A DNA stretch of 11,775 bases. Source: Thermoplasmata archaeon. GTDB taxonomy: Archaea; Thermoplasmatota; Thermoplasmata; Thermoplasmatales; Thermoplasmataceae. Shown here piece by piece: positions 5,948 to 11,775 of the stretch. The notes beneath the pieces were generated by a model that ran no database searches, was not told the origin of the DNA, and saw only the letters and a list, made by a program, of their open reading frames with translations. Both the position numbers and the translations under genes were made by a program. Within the stretch, counting starts at the first letter, position 1; each line of letters starts with the position of its first letter. The stretch is from the NCBI GenBank assembly GCA_021790415.1, contig JAJYDZ010000020.1, forward strand, positions 1-11,775, in the 5' to 3' direction.

Positions 5948-8254
5948 TTAGAGATCGCACTTTCCGTCAGGACATGCCGGGTCAAACGTTGCTTCCAGTT
6001 TTATGAATTCTTCAGGCAGTGTATCCTCAGAGGGCAACGATTCAAGGGGAATTGGTATTTTTTCTTCTTTTGCAGGCTCTTCAGAACCAACATAGAGAAC
6101 CTGTTCGCTTTTGCTGTGATCCCTGTAAACCGTAATTCCCTTGCAATGCAGGTCTTTCGCCATACGGTATGCCTTTGCAATATCTTCCTGGGTTGCGGAA
6201 GAAGGAAGATTGATAGTCTTTGAGACACCGGAATCACAGAATCTCTGGAAGGTTGCCTGCATAAGAACATGCCATTCCGGGTCTATTTCCTGTGCTGTTA
6301 CAAATATCTTCTTTATTTCTTCCGGAAGATTAGTTCCTTTAAGATTTCCAGTCCTTGCAACCTGCTCCATCAACTCCTTTGAATAAAGGTCATAATCATG
6401 AAGGGTTTCTTCGAAGAGAGGGTTCATTTCTATGAGCTGCTGACCATTAAGAACATGGCGCATGAATGCTATGGCAAATATAGGTTCTATGGAGGATGAA
6501 CAGTTCGCTATTATTGAAATCGTTCCAGTTGGGGCTATTGTGGTTGTTGTTGAATTCCTCATCTTTCTTCCAATGCTTTCCCAATAGGATCCAGTCCATC
6601 CAGGGAAGACCCCTCTTTCATTGGCCAATCTTTCCGATTCGTCATGGGATTCATTTTGAAGGAATTCCATCACTCTTTCACCGGTATCAAGTGCTTCTCC
6701 ACTTTTGTACGCTATCTTCAATTTTATTAGCATATCTGCGAAGCCCATATAACCCAATCCGATTTTCCTTGTTTTTCGTGTCATGATCTCGATCTTATCC
6801 ACAGGAAAATTGTTTGCATCCACAACATTATCAAGAAATCTCACTGAGAGCTTGATAACCCTACTAAGTTTCTCAAAATTTATTTTACCGTTTTCCACAA
6901 ACTTTGCGAGATTTATTGACCCAAGATTGCAAGATTCATAGGGCATCAGAGGTTGTTCACCGCAAGGGTTTGTAGCTTCAATGTCGCCAAGGTGTTTAAC
7001 CGTATTTTTTTTGTTAATCTCATCCAAAAAGATTAAACCTGGATCTGCTGTTTTCCACGCCTGAGCCACGATGGCATCCCAAAGTGCAGATGCCTTCATT
7101 CTCCTAACTACTCTTCCACCGTGAGGGTTCTTCAATTCGATATAGTCGTCCTTATCAAGTTTTTCAAAGAAAACATCATCTAAACCAACTGAAATATTGA
7201 AGTTTCTTAACTGGGAATTTTCGGAATCTTTGCTCATTACAAATTCCATTATATCTGGGTGATCATATCGCAATATTCCCATATTTGCTCCTCTTCTCTT
7301 CCCTCCCTGCTTTATGACCTCTGTGGTTGTATCAAAAATTTTCATAAACGAAACTGGACCTGAGGCAACTCCCTTCGTTGATCCGACTATATCATCCTTA
7401 CATCTCAATCTAGAGAATGCAAAGCCCGTACCACCACCAGATTTGTGTATTTCTGCAGTGTGTTTTACCGCTTCAAAAATTTCCGGAATACTGTCACCAA
7501 CGGGCAATACGAAGCAAGCAGAAAGTTGACCCAGTGGTGCACCTGCATTCATAAGAGTTGGGGAATTAGGTACATATTCCAAACTTGTCATCATTTCCTC
7601 AAATTCATCAATGGTCTTAGGAGCTATTGTTCCCTTTGTATACAAGAAATCCAGGAAATCTTCGAATGTTCCTTTTATTCCCTTCTCCACAGAGAGTTTG
7701 GAAAATGAATTTTTGAGCACGGACAATTGAGTTTCAGAAATAGAGGAAAGTTTTGTGGCACCTTTTGGTAATTTTCCTGTTTTTTCATATGATATATAAT
7801 CGTACAATGCGTCAATGATACCTACATGTTCTGCAACTCTCCTGAACATCTGGCCCGGAGTCTCTATGATCTTCCCCTCCTGATCCTTGATAAGGTATCT
7901 TGATTCAAGCACCTTTATTGCATTAAGGGAAAGTTTCAGATCATCCTTTACCCCCATCCTTTCCTTTTCGAGCCTTATAGTTCTCCTTCTCTCTCTGTAA
8001 AGAATGTAGGACTTTGCAACTTCATTGAACTTTTTCCCGTCTATTTCGGTGCCCATCAAAATATTTTCAACCCTATCTTGAATCTGTTCCACTGTGGGCT
8101 TGGTAAAATCATTTGACAGTGAAGCAACTACTTTTTGAGTTAGAAGTTCAGCGTCTTTCATGCTTCCTATCTTGACTGATAGCATTGCTTTGTAAATTGC
8201 CCTTGTAATTTTGTCCGGTTCAAATGAAACCTCTTTTCCATCTCTTTTTATCAT
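5948..8254 (-). CDS. nrdJ: Adenosylcobalamin-dependent (class II) ribonucleoside-diphosphate reductase
   Basis: Reduces ribonucleotides to deoxyribonucleotides without oxygen, using a cobalamin-derived thiyl radical. Numbering from ATG 8254 (768 residues), an ATP-cone occupies about 1-95 (MIKRDGKEVSFEPDKIT). The reductase barrel follows, with LSACFVLPV (C247, redox cysteine), SGGGTGFAFSRLR, GPVSFMKIFDTTTE, QGGKRRGANMG, NPCGEQPLMPYESCNLGS (N429, thiyl C431, E433 and partner C442) and TTIAPTGTIS. The tail ends CPDGKCDL, a CX4C pair (C761, C766) that would be re-reduced by thioredoxin-like partners. It lacks the zinc-ribbon tail of many bacterial NrdJ enzymes. The start is debatable: a GGTGAG at 8276-8271 lies 4 bases before an in-frame TTG (8266) and 16 before the ATG, and a further TTG is at 8278. 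The two small genes that follow appear to be in the same unit. Confidence 0.95.
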   Translation of the reverse strand: MIKRDGKEVSFEPDKITRAIYKAMLSVKIGSMKDAELLTQKVVASLSNDFTKPTVEQIQDRVENILMGTEIDGKKFNEVAKSYILYRERRRTIRLEKERMGVKDDLKLSLNAIKVLESRYLIKDQEGKIIETPGQMFRRVAEHVGIIDALYDYISYEKTGKLPKGATKLSSISETQLSVLKNSFSKLSVEKGIKGTFEDFLDFLYTKGTIAPKTIDEFEEMMTSLEYVPNSPTLMNAGAPLGQLSACFVLPVGDSIPEIFEAVKHTAEIHKSGGGTGFAFSRLRCKDDIVGSTKGVASGPVSFMKIFDTTTEVIKQGGKRRGANMGILRYDHPDIMEFVMSKDSENSQLRNFNISVGLDDVFFEKLDKDDYIELKNPHGGRVVRRMKASALWDAIVAQAWKTADPGLIFLDEINKKNTVKHLGDIEATNPCGEQPLMPYESCNLGSINLAKFVENGKINFEKLSRVIKLSVRFLDNVVDANNFPVDKIEIMTRKTRKIGLGYMGFADMLIKLKIAYKSGEALDTGERVMEFLQNESHDESERLANERGVFPGWTGSYWESIGRKMRNSTTTTIAPTGTISIIANCSSSIEPIFAIAFMRHVLNGQQLIEMNPLFEETLHDYDLYSKELMEQVARTGNLKGTNLPEEIKKIFVTAQEIDPEWHVLMQATFQRFCDSGVSKTINLPSSATQEDIAKAYRMAKDLHCKGITVYRDHSKSEQVLYVGSEEPAKEEKIPIPLESLPSEDTLPEEFIKLEATFDPACPDGKCDL

Positions 8255-8310
8255 ACTTGTAATCAATATTCTCACCAATAATCTCGGTAAACATGTTTAG
8301 TAATTGGGGG

Positions 8311-8319
8311 TATTTTAAA
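8311..8319 (-). promoter_or_regulatory. TATA-box promoter of nrdJ
   Basis: On the minus strand, TTTAAAATA (8319-8311) predicts transcription from near 8288. This gives a leader containing GGTGAG (8276-8271). The spacer 8279-8469 carries divergent promoters for nrdJ and the formiminotransferase gene. Confidence 0.5.
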
Positions 8320-8417
8320 GTTTACACCAAACCTGTTAAGTTTATGTTATCAGATCTGCTCATATAGCACCTTTGTGATTAATAAAATATTAACATAGAA
8401 TGCAAATCATCATAATC

Positions 8418-8438
8418 AATCATAAATATTCAATGATT
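8418..8438 (+). promoter_or_regulatory. Promoter with inverted repeat in front of the formiminotransferase gene
   Basis: AATCAT (8418-8423) and ATGATT (8433-8438) form a perfect 6-bp inverted repeat around AAATATTCA, which overlaps the best TATA-like element (CATAAATATT, 8421-8430). That element predicts transcription from about 8454 and a leader of about 16 bases with no clear ribosome site. An extra AATCAT lies at 8405-8410. A dimeric regulator bound here would block the TATA box, but AT-rich 6-bp repeats can arise by chance. Confidence 0.35.
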
Positions 8439-8469
8439 AGGGCTTTATCTTTGAATAATATACAAGCTC

Positions 8470-9369
8470 ATGGGTATCGTTGAATGTGTACCAAATTTCA
8501 GTGAGGGCCAGAACGATGAAATTATTTCAAAGATAATAGAGGCAATTCTGTCAGTAAAAGGCATAAGGCTTCTTGATCAGGAAAAAGATGCAAACCACAA
8601 CAGATGCGTAATTTCCTTTGTTGGAAGTGAAGATATAGTTGTGGAAGGGGCATTCAGAGGAATCAGAGAAGCCTCACATTTAATCAATCTTGATAATCAT
8701 AAGGGAGAGCATCCAAGATTTGGAGCTGCAGATGTAATCCCATTCATACCGGTGTCAGGGGTCGATATTAAGAAGTGTGTTGATCTGGCAAATGAACTTG
8801 GAGCCAGAGTAGCAAAAGAACTTGGAATTCCTGTCTATTTATATGGTGAAGCTGCCAAACTTGAATGGAGGAAGAACCTTGAAAATATAAGAAATAAAAA
8901 CTTTCAGTATGAACAGATTAGGAACGAAATTCAAAAAGAGCAGTGGAAACCGGATTTCGGCCCACAGGAAGTTGGTACTGCAGGAGCATCAATAATTGGC
9001 GCAAGAGATTTTCTCATTGCATATAACGTAAATCTAAGAACACAGGATATTGAATCGGGAAAGAAGATTGCAAAAGCACTTAGAGCAAAGGACGGTGGTC
9101 TGACATTCGTCAAGGCACTGGCATTTTACCTTGAAGACAGGAAAATGGTTCAGATATCAATGAACTTGACTAATTATAAAAAAACACCCATTTACAGAGC
9201 CTATGAGCTTGTGAGGCTGGAGGCTCAGAGATTTGGTTTTGAGATAGCAGAATCAGAAATTGTTGGTCTCACACCTATGGATTCACTCATTGAAAGTGCA
9301 AAGTATTATCTAAGACTCAACGGATTCAAGAGTAACCAGATATTTGAAAAGAAGGTGTGGGAACAATGA
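8470..9369 (+). CDS. Glutamate formimidoyltransferase
   Basis: Moves the formimino group of N-formimino-L-glutamate, made from histidine, to tetrahydrofolate, giving glutamate and 5-formimino-THF. The 299-residue product has the whole N-terminal formiminotransferase part of animal FTCD as a separate protein. The first subdomain spans about 1-180, with VPNFSEG (7-13), DANHNR (40-45), HKGEHPRFGAADVIPF (77-92; H81 corresponds to the catalytic histidine of the pig enzyme) and PVYLYGEAA. The second spans about 181-299, with FLIAYNVNL, DGGLTFVKA, QISMNLTNYKKTP and EIVGLTP. Starting at the ATG gives the usual MGIVECVPNFSEG terminus. The stop codon overlaps the next start as ATGA, so the two enzymes of consecutive steps are translationally coupled. 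No other histidine-degradation genes are in the window. Confidence 0.93.
   Translation: MGIVECVPNFSEGQNDEIISKIIEAILSVKGIRLLDQEKDANHNRCVISFVGSEDIVVEGAFRGIREASHLINLDNHKGEHPRFGAADVIPFIPVSGVDIKKCVDLANELGARVAKELGIPVYLYGEAAKLEWRKNLENIRNKNFQYEQIRNEIQKEQWKPDFGPQEVGTAGASIIGARDFLIAYNVNLRTQDIESGKKIAKALRAKDGGLTFVKALAFYLEDRKMVQISMNLTNYKKTPIYRAYELVRLEAQRFGFEIAESEIVGLTPMDSLIESAKYYLRLNGFKSNQIFEKKVWEQ
9353..9357 (+). promoter_or_regulatory. Ribosome-binding site that sets the cyclodeaminase start
   Basis: AGGTG at 9353-9357 lies 8 bases before ATG 9366, inside the end of the preceding gene. An in-frame GTG at 9357 overlaps this site and so is unlikely to be the start. Confidence 0.65.
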
Positions 9370-9986
9370 AAGACTATAACATGTTTATGGAGGATCTGGC
9401 ATCACCAAAACCGGCTCCAGGCGGAGGATCGGCTAGCGCTTTCGTTGGTGTAATCTCAAGTTCTCTTTGTTCAATGGTTATATCATTAACACAGGGAAAA
9501 AAGAACTATGAAGCGGTACAGGGCGAGTTAGAGAAACTCAGTCAGAAGGCACAGGATTATGCGAACCAATTTGAATCATTTATGGAAGAGGATGAGAATG
9601 CTTTCAATGCAATGATGGAGGCAAGAAAACTTCCTAAGGATAACGATGATAAAAAGAAGCACAGAGAAAATGAGATTAACAGAACAATGAAAGTCGCAAT
9701 ATCTGTCCCTTGGAAAATAGCACAGCTCTGTTATAAAACTATGGAGTTATCCAGAAGGTTATGTCAGATAGGAAATAAAAATGCCATAACAGACGCGGCC
9801 GCGGCGGGATATCTCAGCAACGCAGCCATTGAGTCCGTTTTACTCAACGTTAAAATAAACCTGAAATCCATAAAAGATGAAAAATTCGTAGAGTCGGAAA
9901 AATTAAAATTGCGTCTTTTTATGGAAAATGCTAAGGATATTATTTCAGATATACGAAAAATTGCTGAAAAGGAATTAGCAATCTAA
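9366..9986 (+). CDS. Formimidoyltetrahydrofolate cyclodeaminase
   Basis: Converts 5-formimino-THF to 5,10-methenyl-THF with release of ammonia, the step after the preceding gene's product. The product is 206 residues, normal for the stand-alone domain, and all-helical. The motif PAPGGGSASAFVG (about 16-28) and the region GNKNAITDAAAAGYLSNAAIESVLLNVKINL, with its (S/T)D and NV-INL elements, are typical of the FTCD cyclodeaminase family. The ATG overlaps the upstream TGA by four bases and has AGGTG 8 bases before it, fixing the start. In animals the two activities are fused; here they are two coupled genes. Their presence implies that this archaeon uses tetrahydrofolate-type C1 carriers. Confidence 0.9.
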   Translation: MKDYNMFMEDLASPKPAPGGGSASAFVGVISSSLCSMVISLTQGKKNYEAVQGELEKLSQKAQDYANQFESFMEEDENAFNAMMEARKLPKDNDDKKKHRENEINRTMKVAISVPWKIAQLCYKTMELSRRLCQIGNKNAITDAAAAGYLSNAAIESVLLNVKINLKSIKDEKFVESEKLKLRLFMENAKDIISDIRKIAEKELAI

Positions 9987-10095
9987 TTTCCTCTTAAATG
10001 CAAAAGTGCGCACACAACATATCACACAACCGAGACAATAAGTGATTACAATCCGCTTGAAAGTTTCCTGTCAGACGATTCATCAAGAGGAAATT
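9985..10095 (+). repeat. Perfect 11-bp inverted repeat in the leader before threonine dehydratase
   Basis: AATTTCCTCTT (9985-9995, overlapping the upstream TAA) is the exact reverse complement of AAGAGGAAATT (10085-10095), with 89 bases between. Seven bases of the left arm, TCCTCTT (9989-9995), are also complementary to AAGAGGA at 10110-10116, the ribosome-binding site of the next gene. The left arm could therefore pair with either site. Inside the loop are the palindrome GTGCGCAC (10006-10013) and a direct repeat CACACAAC (10011-10018 and 10023-10030). No known riboswitch is recognised. The whole spacer is 139 bases. Confidence 0.55.
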
Positions 10096-10111
10096 GGTTA
10101 ATATTCTCGAA

Positions 10112-10116
10112 GAGGA
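10112..10116 (+). promoter_or_regulatory. Ribosome-binding site of threonine dehydratase
   Basis: GAGGA lies 9 bases before the ATG at 10126, a strong site by the standards of this window. TTAATATTC (10097-10105) looks like a TATA box but would place transcription start at about the ATG and remove this site from the mRNA. A longer leader or read-through from the cyclodeaminase gene is therefore favoured. Confidence 0.5.
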
Positions 10117-10125
10117 TATAGTAAT

Positions 10126-11358
10126 ATGTCAGATGAAAATCTTATAGAGCCTTCCATTGAAGACATTCAGGAGGCTCAGGAATTTCTAAAGGGAAAGATT
10201 TTTTCAACTCCTGTTGAATGTTCCTCCACATTCTCAAATATTTATGGGGCACCGATTTATTTTAAATTGGAAAATTTCCAAAAAACAGGATCCTTCAAGA
10301 CCAGGGGGGCACTATTCAAAATATCAAAATTATCTAGTAAGGAACAAAAGGATGGAGTGATAGCCTGTAGTGCGGGAAACCACGCACAGGGAGTGGCCTA
10401 TGCAGCTCGCTTGGCTAAAGTATCCTCTAAAATTATCATGCCTTCATACACAATAAGCGCAAAAATAAACGCAGTCAAGGCTTACGGGGCAGAAGTAATC
10501 TTATATGGAAACTCTTATGCCGAAGCTTTCCAGGAGGCCAAGCGTCTCTCACAGAAGGAAAACAGGACATTTATCGATGGCTTCAATGACAGATGGATAA
10601 TTGCAGGACAGGGTACCATTGGGCTTGAGATACTAGAAAAACATCCAGATGTGGAAAACATCATAGTTCCTGTTGGTGGAGGAGGTCTCATATCAGGTAT
10701 AGCAAAGGCTGTAAAAGCTATGAACAATAAGGTCAAAATCATAGGGGTACAATCCGAAAACTGTGACTCTGTGGTCGAGACTGTCAAAAGAGGAGAATAT
10801 ACAGTAAGTAGCAAAGGGTTTACAATTGCAGATGGTATTTCAGTTCAAAATCCTGGAACATTGAACATTGAAATGATCAAAAAATATGTTGATCAACTGG
10901 TGACTGTATCTGATGAATCAATGGCCTATGCACTTTTTAAGCTTCTTGAGAGACATAAGATCCTGGTAGAACCATCCGCAGCATCTCCGCTGGCAGCTAT
11001 AATGGAACAGAAGGTTGATCTTAGGGGGAAAAAGACCGTAGGAGTTGCCTCAGGAGGCAATATTGATCTCCTTCTTCTTTCAAAGATCATATACAAAGCA
11101 ATGGAAAAAGACAAGGGACTCGTCAGGATAGAATGCAAAATTCCCGATCGTCCAGGAACCCTTCAGGCCATAACTTCAACTATATCATCAACTGGAGGGA
11201 ACATCTTCCATGCTGAGGTTGATAATCTGAGTTATGATACTCCGCCAGGGTATCAAAGCATAACATTCAGTATTAACCTCAGAGATTCCGATCATCTGGA
11301 GATTCTTCTCAAAAAGCTTGGAGATCTTGGCTATAAGTTTCACGTATCATCGCTATAA
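10126..11358 (+). CDS. ilvA: Threonine dehydratase (threonine ammonia-lyase) with C-terminal ACT domain
   Basis: Deaminates threonine (often also serine) to 2-oxobutyrate and ammonia using PLP. The product is 410 residues, the medium-length type. The fold-type II catalytic part covers about 8-325: the Schiff-base lysine K58 lies in KTGSFKTRGA, SAGNHAQG (82-89) binds substrate and cofactor, the glycine loop VGGGGLISG (183-191) holds the PLP phosphate, and S309 in ASGGN faces the pyridine nitrogen. An ACT domain at about 333-410 (VRIECKIPDRPGTLQAIT) suggests allosteric control by an amino acid such as isoleucine or valine, or by another effector. The start is fixed by GAGGA 9 bases upstream. 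It follows the histidine-degradation pair on the same strand after a structured 139-base spacer and faces the GTPase gene. Whether it acts in isoleucine synthesis or threonine breakdown cannot be told. Confidence 0.92.
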   Translation: MSDENLIEPSIEDIQEAQEFLKGKIFSTPVECSSTFSNIYGAPIYFKLENFQKTGSFKTRGALFKISKLSSKEQKDGVIACSAGNHAQGVAYAARLAKVSSKIIMPSYTISAKINAVKAYGAEVILYGNSYAEAFQEAKRLSQKENRTFIDGFNDRWIIAGQGTIGLEILEKHPDVENIIVPVGGGGLISGIAKAVKAMNNKVKIIGVQSENCDSVVETVKRGEYTVSSKGFTIADGISVQNPGTLNIEMIKKYVDQLVTVSDESMAYALFKLLERHKILVEPSAASPLAAIMEQKVDLRGKKTVGVASGGNIDLLLLSKIIYKAMEKDKGLVRIECKIPDRPGTLQAITSTISSTGGNIFHAEVDNLSYDTPPGYQSITFSINLRDSDHLEILLKKLGDLGYKFHVSSL

Positions 11359-11384
11359 CCCTCTGTATAAGGGCAGGGACAATT

Positions 11385-11775
11385 TTAATTTCTGCTAACT
11401 ATGGTTATTATATCTCCATCTGCCACTGAATATTCAAGTCCTACCCTCATATCGTTGACCTTACTTCTATCGCTCCTTAGAATTGCATATTTGAACGATA
11501 CCAGCATTTCCCTGCTTATGTTCCTGCAAACATCCCTAACGGTTGTTCCTTCCGTGAGAACAAGGGGACGTTCATAGTCGATCTTTCCAGATTTATCTCT
11601 TAGAAATACTCTGACCAGGCTCAATGACTCGTAAATCATCTCTTTAAGTTCTTCTACACCCTTTCCCGTAGACGCTGAAACCTCTGCAATCTTTCCAAAA
11701 GAGTTGAGTTCCTTTATTTTGGTTTCATCGTGTGGAAGATCGATCTTGTTTACAGCAATCATACTTGGAAGATAC
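11385..11775 (-). CDS. DRG-family GTPase, C-terminal part with TGS domain, 5' partial
   Basis: An OBG/HflX-superfamily GTPase of the DRG type, a ribosome-associated translation factor in archaea and eukaryotes. Only the last 129 residues are in the window. The frame continues to the right edge through Y-L-P-S before M-I-A-V-N-K-I-D, so the ATG at 11762 is not the start. Visible elements are the G4 motif NKID (residues 9-12 of the fragment), a G5-like SAST-G (33-37), and a TGS domain over the last 75 residues or so. The TGS domain carries TTVRDVCRNISREMLVSFKYA and MRVGLEYSVADGDIITIV, close to the DRG pattern. G1 to G3 lie outside the window. It converges on the threonine dehydratase gene with 26 bases between the stop codons. 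There is only a weak CCCT/AGGG hairpin at 11359-11373 there. Confidence 0.9.
   Translation of the reverse strand, partial: YLPSMIAVNKIDLPHDETKIKELNSFGKIAEVSASTGKGVEELKEMIYESLSLVRVFLRDKSGKIDYERPLVLTEGTTVRDVCRNISREMLVSFKYAILRSDRSKVNDMRVGLEYSVADGDIITIVSRN

Noticed and set aside
8279..8469. Cobalamin riboswitch before nrdJ
   Set aside because: No conserved B12-box or comparable structure is seen, and the likely leader is only about 34 bases.
3414..10095. The two 11-bp inverted repeats as ends of related miniature transposons
   Set aside because: Beyond AATTT/AAATT the arms and interiors differ and no flanking target duplication is visible. A genome-wide search would be needed to revive this.

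Overview
The window looks like chromosomal DNA of a thermoacidophilic euryarchaeon of the Thermoplasmata (Thermoplasma/Ferroplasma/Cuniculiplasma-like). The reasons are AT-rich DNA with AGA/AGG and ATA codons, TATA-box promoters with short or absent leaders, occasional GGTG-type ribosome sites, a DRG-family GTPase with a TGS domain, an adenosylcobalamin-dependent ribonucleotide reductase with an ATP cone, a CCA-less tRNA-Leu gene ending in a T run, and several peptide-fermentation enzymes. The genus cannot be fixed from the sequence alone. No rRNA, insertion sequence, CRISPR array or defence island is visible, and most of the window is housekeeping and amino-acid metabolism.

Layout: (1) 1-861 is the C-terminal half of a class I CoA-transferase, cut by the left edge. 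(2) 1104-2552 is a phosphate-type MFS transporter behind a TATA-rich promoter. (3) 2779-3399 is thymidylate kinase, probably read from a leaderless or nearly leaderless mRNA. (4) 3583-4758 is a Cys/Met-metabolism PLP enzyme. (5) 4786-4870 (minus) is tRNA-Leu(GAG). (6) 8254-5117 (minus) is a likely three-gene unit: class II ribonucleotide reductase, a 103-residue protein of unknown function starting one base after the reductase stop codon, and a small membrane protein with an N-terminal Sm/SH3-like barrel. (7) 8470-9983 is glutamate formiminotransferase and formimidoyl-THF cyclodeaminase, overlapping by ATGA, which carry out the folate-linked end of histidine breakdown. (8) 10126-11358 is threonine dehydratase with an ACT domain. 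(9) 11385-11775 (minus) is the C-terminal end of a DRG-type GTPase, cut by the right edge.

Together these genes describe an amino-acid-consuming heterotroph. Histidine carbon is passed to folate. Threonine, and probably sulfur amino acids, give 2-oxoacids. A CoA-transferase activates or recycles short acids. Two enzymes, thymidylate kinase and the B12-dependent reductase, supply DNA precursors. The least-explained parts are the two small genes behind the reductase and the spacers before the PLP enzyme and the threonine dehydratase. Each of these spacers holds an 11-bp inverted repeat. The repeat before threonine dehydratase can also pair with that gene's own ribosome-binding site.
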